Positions 1 through 8,357 of a stretch of DNA of 64,000 nucleotides are shown here, in pieces; the stretch's first letter is position 1, and every line of letters begins with the position of its first letter. The DNA is from CAZAKZ01 sp964485695 (GTDB lineage: Bacteria; Planctomycetota; JAFGQW01), in contig CAZAKZ010000006.1 of assembly GCA_964485695.1 (NCBI GenBank), positions 1 through 64,000 on the forward strand. Reading direction: 5' to 3'. The notes beneath the pieces are model-generated. The model made no database searches, had not been told where the DNA came from, and saw only the letters and a program-made list of their open reading frames with translations. The translations under genes and the position numbers were made by a program.

Positions 1-2353
1 TAAGGTCGATGGCCATGCCCCAGCGGTATCCCCGGCTGTAGTCGTGCTCGTCCCAGAGGGCCACCTCGGCCACGTGCGGGCCCACGTGCCGGGCGAAATC
101 GGGGTGTTTCTCGTAGTGGGTGAGGGTCGCCTCTCGGATGAGCAGGCCGGAACGCTTCCGCGTCTCCCGCCTCCCCACCCGGGTGTCCATGGCGTGGTGG
201 TCCTGAGTCGTGGCCAGAAGACGGAAACCGCCGGTGGTTTCCACCTGGAGACCCAGGGCAAAATCCATGGAGTCGGTCGTCCGCAGGGGGTAGGTGTCGG
301 TGCCGGCGCCCCCGGCCACCCGGCCCCCGTGCCTTCTGCCCTGGCCGAGCCATACCGTCACCGTGGCCGGTGCCTGGCCGGGCTGGATGAAGGCGGGAAT
401 CACCACCTCGCCGCCCTTGTGGACGAGGCGCACCTCATCGCCGCTGCGGGCCAGCCCCAGGCGCTTTGCCGCCTCGGGGGAAACCAGGGCGGCGTTGTCC
501 CAGGTCAGCTTGGTAATCGCCTCGGGGAGTTCCTGGAGCCAGCCGTTGTTGGCGAAGCGCCCGTCGTGGATCTTGGGATCTCCGGCGAACACCACCTCGT
601 ACCAGCCGAAGTCGGCCGCCTTCCACGTCCCGGCCAGGCGGTCCAGGCCGGCGGCGAGGGCGCCGGCGCTCGGCGTGGGCGATACGCGCTCGAAGCGGCT
701 GCCGGCCACGAGACCGTCGTGGAGGGCCCTTCGCCAGATCTTCTCGAAATCGGCGGTGTCGTGCTGTCTACGCAGGGTCTCGCGGAGGATGTCGTATCCA
801 GTCTTCTCTTCACCCACCAGAAGGGAGATCAATTCCATCGGCGTTTTCCCGCCGTAGAGGGGGGCGATGAGGGGCTGGGTCAGGCCGTGGGTGCCGTCGA
901 AGGCCCGGGCGTCCCCCCACGCCTCGAAGGCATGGGCGCGCGGGAGGCTCCAGTCGCACAGCACCGAGGTCTCGTTGTCGAACAGGCTCAGGTGCATCGC
1001 GGTCTTCACCCGGGACATGTTTTCCGAGAAGTCCACGTCCGCGGGCGCGTCGAAGGCCGGATTGCCGCCCAGGAGGACCAGGGTGTCCACCTTGCCCACG
1101 GTCATCTCCGCTGAAAGGGCTCGAATCGCCTCCACGTGGGTCGGCCTGTCTTCGTCCGGTTCGGCGACGTGGTCAACGGTCTTTCCCACGTTGCCGAGGG
1201 CCGCGTTCATCAGGTGGATGAGGGCGTGGACCTCGGCCGGCTGCCGCGATCCGGCCGTGACCAGGCAGGTGCCGCGGTGATGCAGGAGATCGGCGGCGAG
1301 GCCGGCGGCGTACTCGGCTTCCACGGATACATCTCCGAGTCGTCTCACGGCTCGATCCAGTGCAGCCGACATGCCGGGGATCTCGAGACCTTGCTTCTTC
1401 AACTCGGCCATGACCTTGCACACCACCACCGGGATGTTGCCCGAGGCGGCGATGTGACGGTGGTCGGCCATGCCACCGGCCAGGGACCAGGTGCTCTCGA
1501 TGACGTGGAGTCGGTTCATGCGGTCCTTGACCGCGGCGCGGCCAAGAGCGAAGTCGCGGGCGTGTTTCAGGGCCGCCGGGTGCGCGTCCAGGAAATCGGG
1601 ATCGAAGGCCGCGATGATCCGGGCGTGGCCCAAGTTCAGCAGCGTGCGATGGGCCTTACCGAAGGCCAGGCGCGCTCCCTCCCTCTCGTTGTCCCGGGAC
1701 AGGGCCTCGTATTCCACCCATTTCGCCTCCGGGAACATGACCAGAAACCGGTCCCGTACCCACCTGAGAGTCTCGGAGGACGAGGCCTCGCTCAGAATCC
1801 GGAGGCCCACACCCCGGTTTGTCTTCAGGGCGTTCATGTGGCTCCTGGCAAACTCGCCGAAGGCCTTCCAGGTCGAAGTCTTCCTCCCGTTCTCGCCGCG
1901 CCTAACCACCCACTGGCTGCGGTCCGGATCGTACATCTCAAGGATCAGCGCCTGTTCCTGGGCCGTGGTGGCGCCGCGATTCTGTGGATGGCCGGGATTG
2001 CCCTCCACCTTGACGGGGCGGCCGTCGTAGCTGGTCACCAGGAGGCCGCTGCCCACGCCGCCGAGATCGTAGGTGGTGGCGTAGTGCTGGGCAACGCCGG
2101 GCGTGCGGCCGTCGGGGCGGTTGGCGAAGGGCAGGATGTTCTCCTTCGGCCAGCGGCATCCGGCGAGGCCTGCCATGGCCAGGGAAGCACCCATGACCTT
2201 CAGGAAGTGACGGCGTGAGGTGCTGGAGAACGCCTCGATGCCTCCGGGAAACTCCTTGTGGAGGAACTCCTTGAACTCGGGCGTCTCGGCGAGGTCGTCC
2301 AGGCTGCGCCAGTAGGCCTTGCCGTGGGTATCGGATTCTTCTATCGGTGGCAT
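1..2353 (-). CDS. actB: Alternative complex III subunit B (molybdopterin-oxidoreductase-like, Fe-S protein), 3' end outside window
   Basis: Large iron-sulfur subunit of alternative complex III, which oxidises quinol in the membrane and passes electrons to cytochrome c or directly to an oxidase. The minus frame is open from the ATG at 2353 to the window edge (about 784 residues, so the C-terminal ferredoxin-like part is missing). It begins MPPIEESDTHGKAYW and carries a twin-arginine leader at about residues 47-68 (RRHFLKVMGAS ending in a Cys), followed by the family-typical WPKENILPFANRP. The last readable residues, YRWGMAIDL, are those that precede the first CxxCxxC cluster in this family. 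The start overlaps the end of actA by 13 bp, so the two are probably translationally coupled. Members of this family resemble molybdopterin enzymes but bind no molybdenum. Two long open frames on the other strand of this stretch are shadows. Confidence 0.93.
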   Translation of the reverse strand, partial: MPPIEESDTHGKAYWRSLDDLAETPEFKEFLHKEFPGGIEAFSSTSRRHFLKVMGASLAMAGLAGCRWPKENILPFANRPDGRTPGVAQHYATTYDLGGVGSGLLVTSYDGRPVKVEGNPGHPQNRGATTAQEQALILEMYDPDRSQWVVRRGENGRKTSTWKAFGEFARSHMNALKTNRGVGLRILSEASSSETLRWVRDRFLVMFPEAKWVEYEALSRDNEREGARLAFGKAHRTLLNLGHARIIAAFDPDFLDAHPAALKHARDFALGRAAVKDRMNRLHVIESTWSLAGGMADHRHIAASGNIPVVVCKVMAELKKQGLEIPGMSAALDRAVRRLGDVSVEAEYAAGLAADLLHHRGTCLVTAGSRQPAEVHALIHLMNAALGNVGKTVDHVAEPDEDRPTHVEAIRALSAEMTVGKVDTLVLLGGNPAFDAPADVDFSENMSRVKTAMHLSLFDNETSVLCDWSLPRAHAFEAWGDARAFDGTHGLTQPLIAPLYGGKTPMELISLLVGEEKTGYDILRETLRRQHDTADFEKIWRRALHDGLVAGSRFERVSPTPSAGALAAGLDRLAGTWKAADFGWYEVVFAGDPKIHDGRFANNGWLQELPEAITKLTWDNAALVSPEAAKRLGLARSGDEVRLVHKGGEVVIPAFIQPGQAPATVTVWLGQGRRHGGRVAGGAGTDTYPLRTTDSMDFALGLQVETTGGFRLLATTQDHHAMDTRVGRRETRKRSGLLIREATLTHYEKHPDFARHVGPHVAEVALWDEHDYSRGYRWGMAIDL

Positions 2354-2988
2354 GTCGAGCAATCGGTCGATGGGTCGAGGTTCAGTTCCTTGCGAATCCG
2401 GGCTCCGAGAGCAGCCGGGTCCCCTGCCTTCCAGGCCATATCGGTGATGCGGTCCAGAGGCCTCAGATGGGATTCCGGATTGCGGTGGCAGTCCAGACAC
2501 CAGCCCATGCTCAGGGGTTCGTGCTGGTAGACCACCTCCATCTTGTCGACGCGGCCGTGGCACGAGGCGCATCCGACACCGCGCCGAACGTGGGCGCTGT
2601 GGTTGAAGTAGACATAGTCGGGAAGATCGTGGACGCGAACCCATTCGATGGGGCTGCCGGTCTCGTAGCTCTTCCGGAGAAGCAACAGCTTTTCGCTGGT
2701 GTTCATGATGTTCTTGTGGCAGTTCATGCAGGTCTGGGTCGGCGGCAGAGAGGCTTTGGCACCGTCCTCGACCGTGTTGTGGCAATACCGGCAGTCCAGG
2801 CCGAGGTCCCCGGCGTGAAGGGCATGGCTGTAGAGGATGGGTTGTTCCGGAGCGTAGCCCACGTCCGTGGTTTTCGGGGAGGCCCCGTACGCGACCAGGA
2901 TCGTGACGTAGAGGACACCGAAGAGGACGGCGATGGTGAGGGGAGGACGAATGCTGTTCGTCCATTTTGGAAAGACAAACCGGTCCAT
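2341..2988 (-). CDS. actA: Alternative complex III subunit A, membrane-anchored pentaheme cytochrome c
   Basis: Multiheme c-type cytochrome that relays electrons within alternative complex III on the outer face of the cytoplasmic membrane. Five CxxCH heme sites are visible: CRYCH, CMNCH, CASCH, CLDCH and CSTCH, the last at the extreme C-terminus. One N-terminal membrane segment follows the family signature FPKWTN. I chose the ATG at 2988 (MDRFVFPKWTN, 215 residues) because the conserved part begins there. ATGs at 3021 and 3075 are in frame and cannot be excluded, and none has a strong ribosome-binding site. The gene leads the act operon and is followed by actB with a 13-bp overlap. The upstream region (2989-3403) is shared divergently with ctaA. 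Confidence 0.92.
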   Translation of the reverse strand: MDRFVFPKWTNSIRPPLTIAVLFGVLYVTILVAYGASPKTTDVGYAPEQPILYSHALHAGDLGLDCRYCHNTVEDGAKASLPPTQTCMNCHKNIMNTSEKLLLLRKSYETGSPIEWVRVHDLPDYVYFNHSAHVRRGVGCASCHGRVDKMEVVYQHEPLSMGWCLDCHRNPESHLRPLDRITDMAWKAGDPAALGARIRKELNLDPSTDCSTCHR

Positions 2989-3403
2989 CGTGGCTTGAGT
3001 GCTCTTGCCCGGAGGTTTCATGAATCGTCCCGGTTCAGGCTTGGATCCGATAGCCGACCGAAGTGGTGGCCTCATACTTTGCAGAATCCGGAAGGGGGAT
3101 TCAAGTCAAATGCGGTGCAGAAACAATACAGAGCCGTCTAGCAACCTGTGTATAAACTCTCACGGACCCCAATCGGTCTATCTTGATGAAACTGCAAAAA
3201 TAGTAAATATTTAGATAATTTGCCGGGCCCTGGACTTCAAGGAACTGCCCCTTGAAAAAAAGGAGAAATGCGTTTTTTTCATGTGCAGGGAAAACCCGGA
3301 CAAGCCGCTTTGGACGCGCCGGGATCCCGTTTGCCCGGCGTCCTGACAGATGTCTGCAAGCCGTTGATTTTTAGCCGGTTACATTTGGACTGAGCGATGC
3401 GAG
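2989..3403. other. Divergent intergenic region between actA and ctaA
   Basis: About 415 bp without a convincing gene. The centre (3100-3300) is AT-rich compared with the flanks and must hold promoters for both the act operon and ctaA. I could not assign a clear -35/-10 pair. It contains one copy of a repeated motif (3138-3167) and a 7-bp hairpin at 3236-3256 followed by an A-run on the plus strand, the wrong polarity for an intrinsic terminator. Confidence 0.6.
3138..3167 (+). repeat. Dispersed motif, copy 1
   Basis: Core TGTATAAACTCTC preceded by TAGCAACC and followed by ACGGACC. Related copies lie at 4979-4997 (opposite strand) and 14937-14984, with a half-copy at 26020-26030. The reverse complement contains TTATACACA, a DnaA-box-like nonamer, but the similarity between copies extends well beyond nine bases. 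Confidence 0.55.
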
Positions 3404-4708
3404 ATGCCTGAAGATCGCCGCTTCGGAGGAATCTGGACCTTCGGTTTCGGCACCACCCTGGCCATGTGGAGCGTGGGGTACGTCTCCCGTCTCCCGCCGG
3501 CGTGGATCTCCAACCGGCTTCTGTTCGTCCTCTTGCTGGCCTGTGTCATGGGCGGCGGTTTCCTGGCCGGTCGCTATTTGCCCGGGGGCAAGCTGGCCGG
3601 CTTCTATTCCGGCCTCGTGGCCGGGGTTCTCAATCTCCTCCTCCTCGGGGGTCTTCTCACCGGTGGCCAGCCCGACGGGGCAACTCCCTCGGTCCTGGTG
3701 TGGGTGCCGGGTTCCGTGATCTTCACCGCAATCCTCTCCACCCTGGGAAGCTTCGCCGGAGCGCGCTTCCGCAGCGAGGAGCCGGGGGCCCCAAACTGGC
3801 CGTGGGCCTCGTGCATCGTGGTGGCCGCCACCTGTCTCCTCCTCCTCGTGACCGGAGGTCTCGTCACCGGCCTGGAAGCAGGCCTGGCCGTGCCGGACTG
3901 GCCCAATACCTATGGTTCCTTCATGTTCCTCTATCCCCTGTCCAGGATGACCGGGGGGATCTACTACGAACACACCCACCGTCTCTACGGAACCCTCGTG
4001 GGTCTGGCCGTGGTGGTGCAGACCCTCTACCTCTGGCGGGCCGACCGGCGGCGCTGGATCCACGGCCTGTCCTTCCTGGCCCTGTTCATGGTCGTGGTCC
4101 AGGGCATTCTGGGTGGGCTTCGCGTCACGGGCCGCCCCACGTTCAGCCAGGCCGCGGAGGATCTGGCTCCCAGCATCTCCCTGGCCGTCCTGCACGGAGT
4201 CTTCGGCCAGATCATTTTTTGTATCCTGGTTTCCCTGGCCGTGGTCACGACCCGGTCCTGGAAATCCGACATTCAGGCCATCAGAGCGGGGTCAGCGGCC
4301 ACGGATCAGAAGCTCTCGAGGGTGTTCATCGCGGCCCTCCTGGTGCAACTGGCCCTGGGCGCCCTGGTGAGACATATATATATGGGAGTCATGATTCACG
4401 TCACCGTGGCGGTGGGGGTTCTCATCCTGGGTGCCGTGGCCGGGCTCCGGGCCTGGGGCCTGGAACACAGCCCGGCCCTCCTCAGGCGAATGGGGAAGAT
4501 CCTCCTGATCCTGCTGGCCGCGCAGTTGCTCCTCGGTTTCGGGGCGCTCATCGTCTCCGGCAGCCTGGGCGGCCTGGTCTACGACATGCGGATCCAGGTG
4601 CCCATTACCAGCGCACACCAGATCCTGGGCGCGCTCCTGCTGGCCATGGCCGTCGTCCTCACCCTCTGGAACCACCGGCTTCTGAGGAGGCCGGGTGTGG
4701 AGTCGTGA
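3404..4708 (+). CDS. ctaA: Heme A synthase (COX15/CtaA family) with N-terminal membrane extension
   Basis: Converts heme O to heme A for aa3/caa3-type terminal oxidases, in the cytoplasmic membrane. The CtaA core occupies about residues 140-425, with the hallmark TGLEAGLAVPDWP followed by YEHTHRLYG, HGVFGQ, MIHVTVA and SAHQILGA. These supply the conserved heme-ligand histidines of both four-helix halves. The total of 434 residues exceeds a usual CtaA because about 110 extra N-terminal residues form three to four predicted membrane helices. The ATG at 3404 has no clear Shine-Dalgarno sequence. Divergent from actA, it fits an aerobic respiratory cluster (alternative complex III plus a heme-A oxidase outside the window). 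Confidence 0.92.
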   Translation: MPEDRRFGGIWTFGFGTTLAMWSVGYVSRLPPAWISNRLLFVLLLACVMGGGFLAGRYLPGGKLAGFYSGLVAGVLNLLLLGGLLTGGQPDGATPSVLVWVPGSVIFTAILSTLGSFAGARFRSEEPGAPNWPWASCIVVAATCLLLLVTGGLVTGLEAGLAVPDWPNTYGSFMFLYPLSRMTGGIYYEHTHRLYGTLVGLAVVVQTLYLWRADRRRWIHGLSFLALFMVVVQGILGGLRVTGRPTFSQAAEDLAPSISLAVLHGVFGQIIFCILVSLAVVTTRSWKSDIQAIRAGSAATDQKLSRVFIAALLVQLALGALVRHIYMGVMIHVTVAVGVLILGAVAGLRAWGLEHSPALLRRMGKILLILLAAQLLLGFGALIVSGSLGGLVYDMRIQVPITSAHQILGALLLAMAVVLTLWNHRLLRRPGVES

Positions 4709-4890
4709 CGTCGTGCCGGACGTGGACGTGTGTGGCTTCCTTCTCTCCTTCAGTTCCCATCCAGACCCTTGCTATGAGGAGCAAATAGCCGGAGAATGGA
4801 GTGCGCGTTTTCGCATTCGGGGTAGACGAACACGATCCGAAACGTGGGCCTACTGGCAGCCGGATAGAGTTTTCTGATTGGACGGCAATA

Positions 4891-4914
4891 ATATCGACGT
4901 GAATATCGACGTGA
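4891..4914 (+). repeat. Perfect tandem 12-bp repeat
   Basis: ATATCGACGTGA occurs twice back to back, about 100 bp upstream of the start of the 5017 gene. The placement suits a regulator site, but no regulator is encoded next to it. Confidence 0.7.
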
Positions 4915-4978
4915 CCCAACTGACCCACACGCGCAGGTTCGTGCTATGAACGATTATATGAATGTAGCACGTTCAGGC

Positions 4979-4997
4979 GAGAGTTTATCCACAGGCT
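4979..4997 (-). repeat. Dispersed motif, copy 2 (inverted relative to copy 1)
   Basis: GAGAGTTTATCCACAGGCT on the plus strand. The reverse complement matches copy 1 at 3138-3167 across CCTGTG.ATAAACTCTC. It contains a perfect DnaA-box nonamer, TTATCCACA (4985-4993). With copy 1 it forms an inverted pair around ctaA. Confidence 0.55.
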
Positions 4998-5016
4998 CAT
5001 ATGCTGGATAAGGCAA

Positions 5017-6648
5017 GTGCCAAACCGATCGTCTCGAGGCCCGCACTTCACAACTGATCGAATTGCGTCTCTTCTCCCCTGGCTGGAGGCCGCCGCTATC
5101 GTCGTCCTGCAGGCGTGCCTGCTTCGCGGCTTTACCAACCAGCTTGCCGTGAATCCGGTCGATGAGGCGAGGGTTCTGTATCAGTGGCCAGCGATTCTCG
5201 TCGGCCACTGGAGTGAGGTCAACCTCGCTATTTCGCCCGTAGTCTCGACGGTCTATGCGCTTCTGCGCGCAATCATACCCTCGGTGCAGCCCCTGTCGGA
5301 TGTGGTCTTCGTCGGCTGCGCGATCGGCAGCCCCCTTGCAGTGTGGTGGATGCTGCGGGCCGTGGCGCCGTTTCCTGCACCATGGATCGCTGCCTGCGTC
5401 TGGGCCACGGCGGAGCCCGTTCTCCATTTCGAGCAACTCGCGGTCCGTCCCACGACCTACTTGTTTTCGAACGTCATCTACATCACGGCACTCGGCTTTG
5501 CATTTCGTGGAAGACGGGTGTGGGCCCTCTCCCTCGGCCTCATCGCGTGTGCGAACCGCGCGGAGTTCACTCCTTGGCTACTCCTCACGGTGTTGATGAC
5601 TGCGTGGCTGTCGTGGCGCCGGCGCCGGCTCTCACCGGCGTGGATTGCGGCGGTTGTCTTGACGGCCGGTTTCTTCGTGTTCCAGCAAGTGCATCCGTCG
5701 TGCCGGGGAAGATTCTGGTATTCGTTTCAACAGCACTACGGTCTCGGGGCGGCTGAACGACTGGGGTGGGAAGACACTTCGAGGGGATTCCACGAGGGAC
5801 CGGCCGTCACCGACGCCAATTTCCCGGGCGTCGGCTCGGTTGTCGAGGCTGCGAAGGTGAATCCACGGGAATTCCTGGCGCATCTCTTGCACAACATCGC
5901 ACTCGTTCCGGGAGCCATGTCAAGCGTCCTGCTAGGCATTACATACCCTGTTTCTCCAACGCGCTGGGCGTTTCTCCTGGCCGTGGGTTTGCTGGCCTGC
6001 GTTGGATTATGGCGGGGGCGACGGTGGCTCGGTGTACGCCTGCGTCGGCTCCCTGTTGAAGGGCGAGTCGCCTCAGCGATCTCGTTGTATGTGATGGTCG
6101 TCTTGCTGGTGGTCCGTCCAAAGGAGAGCTATTTATTTCCGTTCCTCACCCTCTGGCTTCCTTTGATTACGCTCTTGGCCTGGGCTGGATGGCGCTCGCT
6201 CGGTTCGATCGCCCGTAGTGTGCGCCGATGGCGCGTCGGCGTTGTGCTTGTCGTGGTGGTGCTTGTGGCAGCGCCGTTTTTGCCGCGGCGTTTTCCAGTG
6301 ATTGCGGGAGAGCACCGAGGGGTGCGGGAAACCCTCCTGGCGCTCGAGCGTTTTCACGTGCCGAGGGATGCTCGATTGCTCACTTTCTTCGGGTGGGCCG
6401 TGGTAAGGTATGGCGACCGGGACACGAACCTCGTCGTCAACTTCGAGGATTACGTTCTCGGGATTTCCGGATCAGATTCACTCCAGCGTCTCATGGGGAG
6501 TGGGGATCTCGACTACGTCCTGTTGCCCTGGCTTTTGGTCGTCAAGTCCGGCCCTCTGTCCGGGATCGTCTTTTCGGAGGTCGGGCGTCCACAATGGGAA
6601 CTGGTGGGTTTTACGTCCAGGATGATGTGCTACCGGAGGGTACAATGA
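5017..6648 (+). CDS. Polytopic membrane protein, GT-C (GT39-like) glycosyltransferase-like
   Basis: A 543-residue protein with roughly ten hydrophobic segments and a hydrophilic C-terminal tail, the architecture of lipid-linked-sugar glycosyltransferases of the GT-C fold. An acidic pair in the first loop (PVDEAR, about residue 48) fits the Asp/Glu of GT39/ArnT-type enzymes, but I see no full family signature, so the enzymatic call is an inference. The start is GTG at 5017, preceded by GGATAAGG. The nearby ATG at 5001 is out of frame. The stop overlaps the next gene's ATG by 4 bp (ATGA), indicating co-translation with the HEAT lipoprotein. Confidence 0.6.
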   Translation: MPNRSSRGPHFTTDRIASLLPWLEAAAIVVLQACLLRGFTNQLAVNPVDEARVLYQWPAILVGHWSEVNLAISPVVSTVYALLRAIIPSVQPLSDVVFVGCAIGSPLAVWWMLRAVAPFPAPWIAACVWATAEPVLHFEQLAVRPTTYLFSNVIYITALGFAFRGRRVWALSLGLIACANRAEFTPWLLLTVLMTAWLSWRRRRLSPAWIAAVVLTAGFFVFQQVHPSCRGRFWYSFQQHYGLGAAERLGWEDTSRGFHEGPAVTDANFPGVGSVVEAAKVNPREFLAHLLHNIALVPGAMSSVLLGITYPVSPTRWAFLLAVGLLACVGLWRGRRWLGVRLRRLPVEGRVASAISLYVMVVLLVVRPKESYLFPFLTLWLPLITLLAWAGWRSLGSIARSVRRWRVGVVLVVVVLVAAPFLPRRFPVIAGEHRGVRETLLALERFHVPRDARLLTFFGWAVVRYGDRDTNLVVNFEDYVLGISGSDSLQRLMGSGDLDYVLLPWLLVVKSGPLSGIVFSEVGRPQWELVGFTSRMMCYRRVQ

Positions 6649-7088
6649 ACCGGCTGGCATGGATCGTGATCGGGATCACGGTGATCCTCGTCGGGTGCAC
6701 CGGCAGCGAGCAGGAGTTGATCCGTTTCCTCAGGGAAGGAACTCCTCAGGAACGCGCTGGCGCGGCCAGAACGCTCGCGGAGTACGGCCCAGATGCCACA
6801 CCGGCGGTCCTGGTTCCGCTTCGCGAGGCGCTTTCGGATCCAGTCGCGCGTATCCACGCTGCATCGGCTCTTGGAGAGATGGGCGCGGTCGCGCGGCCTG
6901 CGCTGCCCGATTTGCTCCGTGGAGTGGACGGTCCGGAATCGATATTCCGCGCCGTCGCGGTCTGGGCCGCAGTGCGCATTGACCCGGCGGATTCCCGGGT
7001 ATGTGCGGTCCTCGAGCGTCTCAAGACGAGCCCCGATCTCTTCATGCGCAAGGTGGCCGAGGCCGGGCTTGGCCGTGGACAAAATTGA
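6645..7088 (+). CDS. Small HEAT-repeat lipoprotein
   Basis: A 147-residue exported protein. It has an N-terminal hydrophobic segment ending in a lipobox (ILVGC, Cys at about residue 18), so it is probably an anchored lipoprotein. The rest consists of HEAT-type helical repeats (pattern A-A-x-x-L-x-x-x-G, for example ARTLAEYGPDATPAV and ASALGEMGAVARPAL), a scaffold for protein contacts. The GGAGGG at 6635-6640 fixes the ATG at 6645. A longer upstream reading in the same frame only overlaps the preceding membrane gene. Coupled to the 5017 gene by a 4-bp overlap; function unknown. Confidence 0.78.
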   Translation: MNRLAWIVIGITVILVGCTGSEQELIRFLREGTPQERAGAARTLAEYGPDATPAVLVPLREALSDPVARIHAASALGEMGAVARPALPDLLRGVDGPESIFRAVAVWAAVRIDPADSRVCAVLERLKTSPDLFMRKVAEAGLGRGQN

Positions 7089-7148
7089 GGAGGTTTGAAG
7101 TCCGTTGAAAATCCGTGCAAATCGGTCACCCTGAAAGCATAAGTCTGT

Positions 7149-8357
7149 ATGTTCACCATGAAGCGTACAATTTTGGTCACGATTTGCCTGGCTTCCTGTT
7201 TGTGCTTTGCGAAATCCGGATCCTGTTGCCGCTACAACGTCCGAGATATTGGATTTGTTGACATCAATCCCAGACCATACCGCCTGTACGGTTTTATCAG
7301 GAATGACACACCCCTTGAAAGGGTGGTAGCTCTGAAACAGACCGCACAGATTGTACTCCGGGAAAGTAATATCCTATACAAGACAATCAATATCGACGAG
7401 GAGAAGGACCATCCCGCTCTGGTGTATCTGTCCATCCGGAACATAGATTCTTTTCCCTCTGCAATACTGGTTTCCCCCTGGGGGAGTTCGCTGTTGTTAC
7501 CTCTGTCGAACAGTGAAAGCACGTTCAAGGACAGCCTCTGGAGTCCCCTGGAAAGTTCGGTGTCCTCCCCATTTCGGAGGGAGATCTTGAAGCATGTTGT
7601 GGAAGCATACTGTATCGTTCTCCTGGTGGAGGGAAAGGAAGAAGAGGCCAACAGAAAAGCCCTGTCAGTCGTGAAAAACGTTGTTCACGAAATAACCGGG
7701 ATGATGACTCAGCAGATAAAGAAAATTGAAAAGCCTCCCATCATCCGGACCCTCTCCAGGAATTCGTTCATGGAAGAGAGGACTTTGCTCTGGAGTCTGG
7801 ATATACCGATAGACGAGATCGATGAACCGTGCGTTGCAGTGATCTACGGGAGGGGCAGGCGAATCGGCCCGGTGCTCAAGGGAGAGCAGATCACAAACAG
7901 CCGGGTCAACGCCATCATGTCAATACTTGGTCTTTCCTGTGAATGCAGTCTCGATAAACGCTGGACTCTCGGGCCTCTGATTCCCCTGAAGTGGGAGGAG
8001 GAAATCAGGGCCAAGATTGTGAAGCACCTGGGATTTGATGCAGAAAGTCCCATGGTCAAGAGAGAAATCACCGGGATTTTATCGCTGGGATCGGCCCCCT
8101 ATGTCGGCGATACAGAAATTCAGGCCTTCACGGTCAACGCCGGAAGCAACGCCATGGAGATTTTTCAGTTTGACAAGGATATGGCTGCAGCTAGAATCTC
8201 GCCGGCTCGATTTCGCGAACTCAATTCCCCGGAAAAGCCGCCGCCTCAGGAAAATACCATTCTGACGACTCTGATTATTCTGGGAAGCGGATCGATCCTG
8301 GTGGTTCTTGCCGTCGGAGTATTCATCTTGCTACGAGGGAAATGGAGGTCGAGCTGA
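7149..8357 (+). CDS. Exported protein with C-terminal membrane anchor, unknown function
   Basis: I do not recognise this 402-residue protein. It has a signal peptide (hydrophobic stretch at about residues 6-21) followed at once by a cysteine cluster (SCCRYNVRDIGFVDI). A largely soluble domain follows, with mixed alpha/beta character, then a single C-terminal membrane helix at about residues 371-393 and a short basic tail (GKWRSS). That topology puts the body outside the cytoplasm. An ATG three codons downstream (7158, MKRTIL) is an equally good start. The end overlaps the permease start by 16 bp, so it is probably a functional partner of the ABC transporter. Base composition is AT-richer than the flanking DNA, like the next three genes. 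Confidence 0.65.
   Translation: MFTMKRTILVTICLASCLCFAKSGSCCRYNVRDIGFVDINPRPYRLYGFIRNDTPLERVVALKQTAQIVLRESNILYKTINIDEEKDHPALVYLSIRNIDSFPSAILVSPWGSSLLLPLSNSESTFKDSLWSPLESSVSSPFRREILKHVVEAYCIVLLVEGKEEEANRKALSVVKNVVHEITGMMTQQIKKIEKPPIIRTLSRNSFMEERTLLWSLDIPIDEIDEPCVAVIYGRGRRIGPVLKGEQITNSRVNAIMSILGLSCECSLDKRWTLGPLIPLKWEEEIRAKIVKHLGFDAESPMVKREITGILSLGSAPYVGDTEIQAFTVNAGSNAMEIFQFDKDMAAARISPARFRELNSPEKPPPQENTILTTLIILGSGSILVVLAVGVFILLRGKWRSS

Larger units (their letters stand above)
4709..5016. other. Intergenic region after ctaA
   Basis: About 308 bp with no gene I can support. The first half shows no hairpin-plus-T terminator. The second half has a perfect tandem 12-bp repeat (4891-4914) and a reverse-oriented copy of the dispersed motif (4979-4997), just upstream of the GTG start at 5017. 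Confidence 0.55.

Noticed and set aside
44..2218. Two long plus-strand open frames
   Set aside because: They lie antisense to actB, whose minus-frame translation shows a Tat leader and family sequence throughout; they are a by-product of high GC.
3236..3256. Hairpin TTCAAGG/CCTTGAA as terminator
   Set aside because: It is followed by A, not T, on the plus strand. On the minus strand the T-run comes before the stem, so neither direction fits an intrinsic terminator.
4985..4993. Perfect DnaA box as sign of a replication origin
   Set aside because: Only isolated boxes, no cluster, no AT-rich unwinding element of note, and no dnaA, dnaN, gidA or parAB genes nearby. The longer repeated context explains it better.
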